DNA from: Acidobacteriota bacterium
GTDB taxonomy: Bacteria > Acidobacteriota > Blastocatellia > Pyrinomonadales > Pyrinomonadaceae
NCBI GenBank assembly: GCA_003222835.1
Contig: QHXE01000071.1
Span: 1-12,301 of the forward strand
DNA length: 12,301 bases
Reading direction: 5' to 3'
The translations under genes were made by a program, and so were the position numbers. Shown here one piece after another: positions 7,118 to 12,301 of this stretch. Numbering within the stretch: position 1 is the first letter of the stretch; each line of letters opens with the position of its first letter. The notes under the pieces were generated by a model. That model made no database searches and was not told the origin of the DNA. It was given only the letters and a program-made list of their open reading frames with translations.

Positions 7118-8022
7118 CTAGCAACAAAATAAAGTCCATCGGTGCGGCGCAGAGCCCGTTGCTGGGCGCTGCCATGTTTTCACCCGCGGTTCTCTACATC
7201 TTGCTGCTCGTCGGCGGACCATTTTTTCTTGCCATCTTTTATGCCTTCAGCGACGCCCGGATCGGTAACGCCGAAATGCATTTTGTTGGCCTGGAAAATT
7301 TCCGCAGCATCTTGCAAAGCCCCAGTTTTCGTGTCGCTATCCGCAATTCGTTTATCTTCACCATCTGCTCGCAAATTGTCGTGACCGTCGGCGCCAATAT
7401 TCTAGCCATTTCCCTGGAAAAGACCTTCCGCGGCCGCGGCTTGATCCGTTTTCTGATTCTTCTGCCCTGGGTTGCGCCCATCGCGCTCGGCGCCATCGGC
7501 TGGAAATGGATCCTTGATTCGATTTACAGCGTGATCACCTGGGCCCTCGTGGCCGTGCACATTTACAAGCCCTTTAGCGCTCCCATGTGGCTTGGGGAGC
7601 CGCGGCTCGCCATCGCTTCCGTGCTCTTGGTACACAGTTGGCGTCTTATGCCCTTCTCCACGGTCATCTTGCTTGCGGGGCGCACGGCTATCCCCAAGGA
7701 CATTCCGGAGGCCGCCGCGGTTGATGGCGCCGGCTTCTGGCGCACGCAACTCCAGATTGTTATCCCCATGATGCGGCCGATCATCAGCGTTGCCGTGCTC
7801 TTTGGCCTTATCTTCACTTTTACGGACATGACCGTGGTCTACATCCTTACTGCCGGCGGGCCGTTCGACTCCACGCAGACCCTGCCTTCGCTGGCTTTTG
7901 CGTTGGGCATTCAGGGCAGCGACCTTGCCGCAGGCGCCGCGATTTCGCTCTTCCTTGTTCCTTTGCTGGTGATTATTGCCTATTTCATGCTGCGCGTGGC
8001 GCATCGGGCTGAGGTGAACTGA
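7108..8022 (+). CDS. ABC transporter permease, MalF/UgpA type
   Basis: 304-aa inner-membrane permease of the binding-protein-dependent transport family. It starts at the GTG at 7108, overlapping the ATPase gene by 10 nt, with GAGGG (7096-7100) seven bases upstream; this implies translational coupling. About six hydrophobic segments are visible (near 24-48, 80-104, 112-137, 167-190, 222-246 and 273-295). The EAA loop that docks on the ATPase is EAAAVDGAGFWRTQLQIVIP (201-220), with the canonical EAA...DGA...IP pattern. It would form a heterodimeric channel with the next gene's product. Placement before the second permease and after the ATPase supports the MalF/UgpA position. The long periplasmic insert of enterobacterial MalF is absent, as is usual for CUT1 permeases of about 300 aa. 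Confidence 0.92.
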   Translation: MALASNKIKSIGAAQSPLLGAAMFSPAVLYILLLVGGPFFLAIFYAFSDARIGNAEMHFVGLENFRSILQSPSFRVAIRNSFIFTICSQIVVTVGANILAISLEKTFRGRGLIRFLILLPWVAPIALGAIGWKWILDSIYSVITWALVAVHIYKPFSAPMWLGEPRLAIASVLLVHSWRLMPFSTVILLAGRTAIPKDIPEAAAVDGAGFWRTQLQIVIPMMRPIISVAVLFGLIFTFTDMTVVYILTAGGPFDSTQTLPSLAFALGIQGSDLAAGAAISLFLVPLLVIIAYFMLRVAHRAEVN

Positions 8023-8870
8023 TGGCCAAAGGAATTTCCCGGCGCTTCTGGGGCAAGCTCGTCCACGTTCTCGTGCTGACCACTTTTACGATCTTGCTGG
8101 CTTTCCCTTTCTATTGGATGTTGATCACTAGCTTCAAGCAGAATCTCGATCTTTACACGATGGAGAACAACCCCTTCCTTTTTAATGCGAAGCCTACTCT
8201 TGATCATGTGAAGTTCCTTTTCACAGAAACCAGATTCGTCCGCTGGCTGGGCAACACCGCGTTCGTCGGTGTCGTCGTTGTTGCCATCACCTTGGTGCTG
8301 GCCGTTCCTGCTGCCTACTCACTGGCCCGGCTTTCGGGGCGCTGGGGAGAGCGCCTCGGCATCGGCATCTTTCTTACCTATCTCGTCCCGCCGACCCTGC
8401 TCTTCATTCCACTTTCCAGGGTTGTGGCATACCTCGGCCTGCAAGACTCCTTGTGGGCGCTGATTCTCGTCTACCCCACATTCACCGTGCCCTTTTCCAT
8501 TTGGCTTCTGATGGGTTTCTTCAAGTCGATCCCCAAGGAGCTGGAAGACGCTGCGATGGTGGACGGGCTCACGCGCTTCGGTGCTTTTGTCAAACTGGTG
8601 ATTCCCATTTCCGTGTCGGGAATTCTCACCGTGGTGATCTTCACGTTTACTCTGGTAACCCAGGAATTTGTCTATGCTTTGACCTTCATCTCTTCCGAAT
8701 CGAATCAGATGATCGGGACGGGCATCCCCATCTTTTTAGTTCGCGGAGATGTCTACTACTGGGGAGCGCTGATGGCGGCCTGCCTGATCGCCAGTCTTCC
8801 CATCGCGTTTATGTACAACCTGTTCCTTGACCGTTTCATTGCCGGCTTTACCGTCGGCGCTGTCAAGTAG
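8022..8870 (+). CDS. ABC transporter permease, MalG/UgpE type
   Basis: 282-aa second inner-membrane permease of the importer. Its ATG shares one base with the upstream stop (TGATG), with GAGGTGA at 8011-8017 as ribosome binding site, so it is probably translationally coupled. About six membrane segments are visible (near 15-37, 77-103, 112-133, 143-166, 196-220 and 245-270). The ATPase-docking EAA loop reads LEDAAMVDGLTRFGAFVKLV followed by IP (174-195), with conserved D-G at 181-182. The early FPFYWMLITSFK segment is typical of MalG-class permeases. It is the last gene of the operon; the convergent phoU gene ends 188 bp downstream. Confidence 0.92.
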   Translation: MAKGISRRFWGKLVHVLVLTTFTILLAFPFYWMLITSFKQNLDLYTMENNPFLFNAKPTLDHVKFLFTETRFVRWLGNTAFVGVVVVAITLVLAVPAAYSLARLSGRWGERLGIGIFLTYLVPPTLLFIPLSRVVAYLGLQDSLWALILVYPTFTVPFSIWLLMGFFKSIPKELEDAAMVDGLTRFGAFVKLVIPISVSGILTVVIFTFTLVTQEFVYALTFISSESNQMIGTGIPIFLVRGDVYYWGALMAACLIASLPIAFMYNLFLDRFIAGFTVGAVK

Positions 8871-8956
8871 CGATCACGACGCAGATTCGAGGCTTATCTC
8901 GGGCCAGCAGTCGTGTAGGCGAGAACGATTTGGGTCAAGCGATAAACTCGGCGGCT

Positions 8957-8981
8957 GCCTGCCCTGAGCGGAGTCGAACGG
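8957..8981 (-). repeat. Dispersed-repeat-like intergenic fragment
   Basis: On the minus strand this stretch contains TTCGACTCCGCTCAGGGCAG. I recall near-identical short sequences scattered through intergenic regions of several environmental bacterial phyla, so it may be a copy of a small interspersed repeat. Only one copy is visible here, so this rests on memory. Confidence 0.35.
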
Positions 8982-9005
8982 TCAACTATCGAAGAGGGAG
9001 GAGAT

Positions 9006-9036
9006 GGGGACCGGAGCCAGGGGTGCACCGGTCCCC
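9006..9036. terminator. Hairpin between convergent ABC operon and phoU
   Basis: GGGGACCGG (9006-9014) and CCGGTCCCC (9028-9036) form a perfect 9-bp stem with a 13-nt loop, between the permease stop (8870) and the phoU stop (9059). The position suits a shared bidirectional terminator. There is no T-run on either side, so the mechanism is uncertain. Confidence 0.45.
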
Positions 9037-9058
9037 GAGGTAGGACCTTACTTGAAGA

Positions 9059-9862
9059 TCAAGCGCGTTCAGTGTCGCAGGCCGGAGTCACACCCGAATG
9101 AAGGACGTGTGAATTCTCCGTGATGGCAGAATCCGGAGCGGGCGCTGAATCGGCCTGTTCACTCTGGCTGGGGCGGACTTCCAGACCGCGGCCGTGACGG
9201 ACGTCAAGTCCCCGGACCCAGAAGATGATGTCTTCGGCAATGTTGGTGGCATGGTCCGCGATACGCTCGAGGTGACGCGTAGCAAGAATGAATTGCATGC
9301 CAGGGCTCACCAGCTTGGGCTCCTGAGTCATGTGCTGGAGCAACTTCTCGAAAATGCGGTCTCGGTATTGATCGACCACATCGTCACTTTCGAGAACCTG
9401 GGTGGCCATCTCCACGTTGCGGAAAATGAGCGCGCCAAGACTTTTGCTAACCATGGCGCGCACCGCGGAGGCCATCGGGGCCAACTCCTCGGGAATCTGC
9501 GCGCCCTGCATTTCGCGGAGGGAGACGACCCGCTCGGCGAGATTCACCGCGATATCGCCGATGCGCTCGAGGTCATTGGTGATTTTCAGGGCGGCGACAA
9601 TGAGCCGCATCTCGTCATCCGAAAACGAGCCGCAACGGAGCAGCCGGATCGCATGCTCATCGATGACAATTTCCATTTCGTTGATGCGGGGCTCAAGGAG
9701 GAACACTTCTCCGGGGAGAACACTGGTGCGCGGATTCTCAAGACTAACGATGGCGTCAAGCGCGCGGTTCATGGCGCCTTCAACGGTACGCGCCATGGAA
9801 ACGAGATAGTTCACCAAGGTGTCGTAAAGCACGACTTTCGTGAGTCCAGCGGTTGTTCCCAT
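9059..9862 (-). CDS. phoU: Phosphate signalling modulator PhoU
   Basis: 267-aa cytoplasmic helical protein. PhoU proteins restrain the PhoR/PhoB response when phosphate is plentiful and link it to the Pst transporter. Two PhoU repeats are visible, each with the metal-binding signature: DLERIGDIAVNLAE (97-110) and HLERIADHATNIAED (197-211). The start is the ATG at 9862 with AAGGGA just upstream; a start at M23 is a less likely alternative. The usual family length is about 215-240 aa. Here residues about 220-267 form an extra hydrophilic, disordered-looking tail. It lies 152 bp downstream of the phoR remnant on the same strand and has its own candidate promoter. No pst genes are in the window. 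Confidence 0.9.
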   Translation of the reverse strand: MGTTAGLTKVVLYDTLVNYLVSMARTVEGAMNRALDAIVSLENPRTSVLPGEVFLLEPRINEMEIVIDEHAIRLLRCGSFSDDEMRLIVAALKITNDLERIGDIAVNLAERVVSLREMQGAQIPEELAPMASAVRAMVSKSLGALIFRNVEMATQVLESDDVVDQYRDRIFEKLLQHMTQEPKLVSPGMQFILATRHLERIADHATNIAEDIIFWVRGLDVRHGRGLEVRPSQSEQADSAPAPDSAITENSHVLHSGVTPACDTERA

Positions 9863-9878
9863 CGGTCCCTTTCAGAGT

Positions 9879-9893
9879 GGGAGTCATACTCCC
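9879..9893. promoter_or_regulatory. Palindrome in the phoU leader
   Basis: GGGAGT and ACTCCC flank a 3-nt centre, forming a perfect 6-bp palindrome 17-31 nt upstream of the phoU ATG. It could be a small mRNA hairpin next to the ribosome binding site or an operator; no regulator is indicated. Confidence 0.25.
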
Positions 9894-9906
9894 CCTCGTA
9901 CGCAAA

Positions 9907-9940
9907 ATTCTGCGCCAGAAATGGTTACAGCTTGTTCACA
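9907..9940 (-). promoter_or_regulatory. Candidate Pho box and -10 for phoU
   Basis: On the minus strand TGTGAACAAGCTGTAACC (9940-9923) is two 7-base units, TGTGAAC and TGTAACC, repeated at an 11-bp period. Ten bases later comes CAGAAT (9912-9907), a 4-of-6 match to a -10 box. In PhoB-activated promoters the tandem box replaces the -35 and lies about 10 bp before the -10, and this spacing fits. Agreement with the E. coli consensus is partial, mainly TGT and A positions. The box also overlaps a palindrome, TTCACA-N4-TGTGAA (9935-9950). Confidence 0.45.
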
Positions 9941-10014
9941 CGATTGTGAAAATGGTGCAAAAGAAGGGATTTAGCGGGCGGCTGAACCTACGCGGTATTT
10001 TCGTCCGCGCGACA

Positions 10015-10596
10015 TCAGCGCGCGGGGCGAGCGGCAGCCCGCTCCGGGTCGAAAATGGGCACGGTGAAATGAAACTGTGAACCCTGGCCCACTTCGCTTT
10101 CCACCCAGATGCGGCCGCCGTGAACTTCCACAAGATGTTTGGCGATGGAAAGTCCCAGGCCGGTGCCGCCGACTTCGCGGGAGCGCGCGACGTCAACGCG
10201 GTAGAAGCGCTCGAAGATGCGGGATTGATCCGCTCGCGGGATGCCGATGCCGGTGTCGGAAACCGTGAAGGTAACTTCCGTCCCGTTCGCCGAAGCGCTA
10301 ACCATGATCTGGCCGCCAGCGGGAGTGTATTGCATGGCGTTGTCGAGCAAATTCTGCAACACTTCGGCGAGACGGCGGCGGTCGGCGGCGATGTCCGGGA
10401 GAGGCTGTTGCAGATTCACGGAGATACGCAGGTCTTTCTCGGCGGCCGGGCGTTGCGTGGTTTCGATGCAGCTCTCGACAAATTGGGAAACGCTCAGGCG
10501 GCGAATTTCGAGCTCCAGCCGGTCGGCATCCATCTTTGAAAGCTTGAGCAGATCGTCGGTGAGCCGTGCCAGGCGCCGCGAGTGCTCAAGAATAAT
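10015..10596 (-). pseudogene. phoR: PhoR-like histidine kinase, 3' fragment (ATPase domain)
   Basis: C-terminal part of the sensor kinase, in a different frame from the 5' fragment. Homology begins at 10596 with [21 protein letters not shown], the second HisKA helix. The first in-frame Met is at 10533 (MDADRLELE...), giving 172 aa. The HATPase domain is complete: N-box [11 protein letters not shown]1 box DTGIGIP, F-box FERFYRV and G2 box GGTGLGLSI, ending at a TGA at 10015. Alone it lacks the phospho-accepting histidine and any sensor, so it cannot act as a kinase for PhoB in the normal way, though it could still bind ATP if translated. I see no obvious ribosome binding site for it. Together with the 5' fragment it is one gene broken at about 10596/10597. 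Confidence 0.8.
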
Positions 10597-11783
10597 AGAA
10601 GCGTTTCCGCAAAACCCTGAATCGCGGTGAGCGGTGTCCGGAGTTCGTGGGAAACGTTGGCAACAAAATCGCGGCGCACGCGTTCGAGTTTGCGCAGCTC
10701 GGTGATGTCATGCAGCACAATCACCGCGCCGGAAGTTTCCGCGGCGCGGACGGATGCGACGGTGACCGCAAAAAAATGCTGGCGCAGGGTGCCGGTGACG
10801 ATTTCGGTTTCGACGCGGGGCTCGCCCTTCAAGACGCCACGGACCGCCTCAATCAGTTCTGTTTGACGTACCACTTCAACGAGCGCTTTTCCGGATTGCG
10901 GCGGCATGTCCAGATCCAGGATTTCGACGAAGCCTTCATTTGAAAAGAGCAGGCGCTCAGAAGAGTTCACGACGGCAACGCCCTCCACCATGCTTGCGAG
11001 AATCGCCGAGGAGAGATTGCGCTCTTCGGTTAGCGTGCGAATGGTGCCGTCGAGCTGGGCCGCGGTTTGATTGAGCGAGACTGCCAGCGAATCAAGAGTG
11101 TCACCCGAACGATCCGCTTCGATAGGATGAAAGTCACCTTCGGCGACGCGGCGCGAAAACTCCTGCAGCCGGTCCACGCGGTCGGAGAAGGACCGGGATA
11201 TCAGCAGGGACGCCGCGCCAGTAACGAGCAGCATGACGAGCGACGCCAACCAAAGGCGCCGGCGGAATTCCCAGATCGCCTGGTCCACGGTTTGCAAAGG
11301 TAGAGCGAAACGCAGGACCACGGGCGGCGCACCAGCAGGGGACAACCGAACGGCATAATAAAGCAGATCACTCTTGATGGTGACGCTGTGGCGAATGGAC
11401 TGGCCATCGCCCTTGGCAAAGGCATCGCGAATCTCGGGGCGACCGGCGTGATTCTCCATCGTCGAGGGGTCGGACTGCGAGTCCGCCAGCACCTGGCCGT
11501 TGGATGCGATGACCGTGACACGCACTCCGCTGGCGGCCATCTGCGCGACCCAGGTTTCAATGCAGGCGAATTCCCGCGATGCCGTGTAGGAGCAGTTGAC
11601 AAGCTGGGGTGGATGCGCGAGAGCGATACGCGCAATAGCGGCGAGCTGTTCGAAACCAGAGCGTTCATAGTCGCGGCGCAGCGCGCGCTCGGCGTAGAAA
11701 TCGACGGGGAGCAGGACCGCGATCAGCAGGGCGAAAAAGGCAAAACCGAGTTTCCAGAAAAGATTAAGCCGCACGGGTTTCAA
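10494..11783 (-). pseudogene. phoR: PhoR-like histidine kinase, 5' fragment (sensor and H-box)
   Basis: N-terminal part of an inner-membrane phosphate-responsive kinase. It starts at the TTG at 11783, overlapping phoB by 20 nt; a GTG at 11774 is the alternative. Order: transmembrane helix (about 12-30), extracytoplasmic sensor domain (31-175), second transmembrane helix (178-198), HAMP (about 196-252), PAS (about 258-360), then the start of HisKA with SHELRTP and phospho-acceptor H379. Homology stops at ETLL (residue 396, position 10596). The frame then runs through 33 unrelated residues to a stop at 10494. The second HisKA helix resumes at once in another frame, so about 15 codons plus one base appear to be missing. 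Either a real inactivating deletion or a sequence/assembly error; the rest of the domain plan is typical of PhoR. Confidence 0.82.
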
Positions 11784-12301
11784 ACAAGTACCCCGCGCCC
11801 CGGACGGTTTTCAAATGCACGGGGTTTTCCGGATCGGACTCGATTTTTTCACGCAAACGGCGAACGTAGACGTCCACGCTCCGCGGCGTAACGAAGCGAT
11901 CCGTTCCCCAGACTGCATCGAGCAATTGATCACGGGTAAAGACACGGTTGGGGCGCGAGGCAAGGTAATAGAGCAGCCGGAATTCGAGCGTGCTGAGCGG
12001 TACGGGTTTCCCGGAGTGACTGACGCGATAGGACGCCGGATCAATGGCCAGCTTTCCGATCTCAATGGTTCGCGGTGCGTCGGCGGGCGGCTCGGCACGG
12101 CGGAGCAGCGCCTTGACGCGCGCGAGCAATTCGCGCGGACTGAAGGGCTTGGTCACGTAATCGTCGGCGCCCATTTCGAGACCCACGACGCGGTCGGCTT
12201 CTTCGCCGCGGGCCGTGAGCATGAGAATGGGCAAACGATTAAGCGAATCGTCCCGGCGAATCTCCCGGCAAATCTCCAGGCCAGAGAGTTTCGGGAGCAT
12301 G
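11764..12301 (-). CDS. phoB: Response regulator PhoB, 5' end outside window
   Basis: OmpR/PhoB-family DNA-binding response regulator, the partner of the adjacent kinase; it activates phosphate-starvation genes. Only the last 178 residues or so are visible. The Met at 12300 belongs to the internal motif MLPKLSGLEICR that follows the phospho-acceptor aspartate, so the true start and about 50 residues lie beyond the edge. Visible receiver features are the conserved Thr in LMLTA (29) and the Lys in TKPFSP (51). The winged-helix domain spans about 78-175, with EFRLLYYLASRPNRVFTRDQLL and the recognition/wing part SVDVYVRRLREKIE...VRGAGYLFE. It ends in TAA at 11764, overlapping the kinase start by 20 nt, so the two genes are co-transcribed and coupled. 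The PhoB assignment rests on the linked phoR-type kinase and phoU. Confidence 0.9.
   Translation of the reverse strand, partial: MLPKLSGLEICREIRRDDSLNRLPILMLTARGEEADRVVGLEMGADDYVTKPFSPRELLARVKALLRRAEPPADAPRTIEIGKLAIDPASYRVSHSGKPVPLSTLEFRLLYYLASRPNRVFTRDQLLDAVWGTDRFVTPRSVDVYVRRLREKIESDPENPVHLKTVRGAGYLFETRAA

Noticed and set aside
9194..9949. 251-codon plus-strand frame opposite phoU
   Set aside because: Antisense to a clear PhoU gene; His/Glu/Gly-rich translation is typical of the mirror frame of GC-rich coding DNA.
10494..10596. Programmed ribosomal frameshift as an explanation for the split phoR
   Set aside because: A frameshift would rejoin the frames but leave HisKA about 15 residues short, and no typical slippery run with a downstream structure is seen at the junction.

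Overview
The window looks like part of an Acidobacteriota chromosome, or a closely related soil or metagenome lineage. The basis is composition and family resemblance only. The DNA is moderately GC-rich. It carries two large outer-membrane porins, one with an alanine-rich coiled-coil N-terminus and one DcaP-like, both of styles common in Acidobacteriota. It also has a Tat-exported ABC binding protein and a compact phoB-phoR-phoU cluster. No RNA gene, CRISPR array, transposase or phage gene was seen.

Layout. Positions 28-2028 (minus strand) encode a large coiled-coil porin. Positions 2029-2553 are a divergent intergenic region with a good sigma70-type promoter for the second porin and a Pho-box-like tandem motif. 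Positions 2554-4488 (plus) encode a DcaP-like porin, followed by a 14-bp perfect hairpin. Positions 4722-8870 (plus) form a tight four-gene ABC importer operon: Tat-signal solute-binding protein, MalK/UgpC-type ATPase, MalF/UgpA-type permease and MalG/UgpE-type permease. Gene junctions inside the operon are 14 nt apart, overlapping by 10 nt, and overlapping by 1 nt. A long hairpin sits in the operon leader. Positions 8871-9058 are a convergent gap with a GC hairpin and a fragment that looks like a dispersed repeat. On the minus strand, reading down in transcription order from the right edge, come phoB (5' end outside the window), phoR (broken) and phoU.

Function. The porins and ABC importer suggest uptake of a small organic solute across both membranes. 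The substrate cannot be named from sequence; sugars, polyols and glycerol-phosphate-type compounds are all possible. The phoB-phoR-phoU cluster is a phosphate-sensing two-component system with its negative modulator.

Most notable observations. (1) The phoR reading frame is broken inside the HisKA domain. About 15 codons plus one base appear to be missing between the two dimerisation helices, so the kinase is either inactivated or the sequence has an error. (2) An 11-bp-periodic motif upstream of phoU, correctly spaced from a -10-like box, recurs with 14 of 18 identical bases between the two porin genes, hinting at Pho control there. (3) A 13-bp leader hairpin lies just upstream of the ribosome binding site of the ABC operon. 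I see no convincing wholly new system; most of the window is ordinary transport and phosphate-signalling genes.
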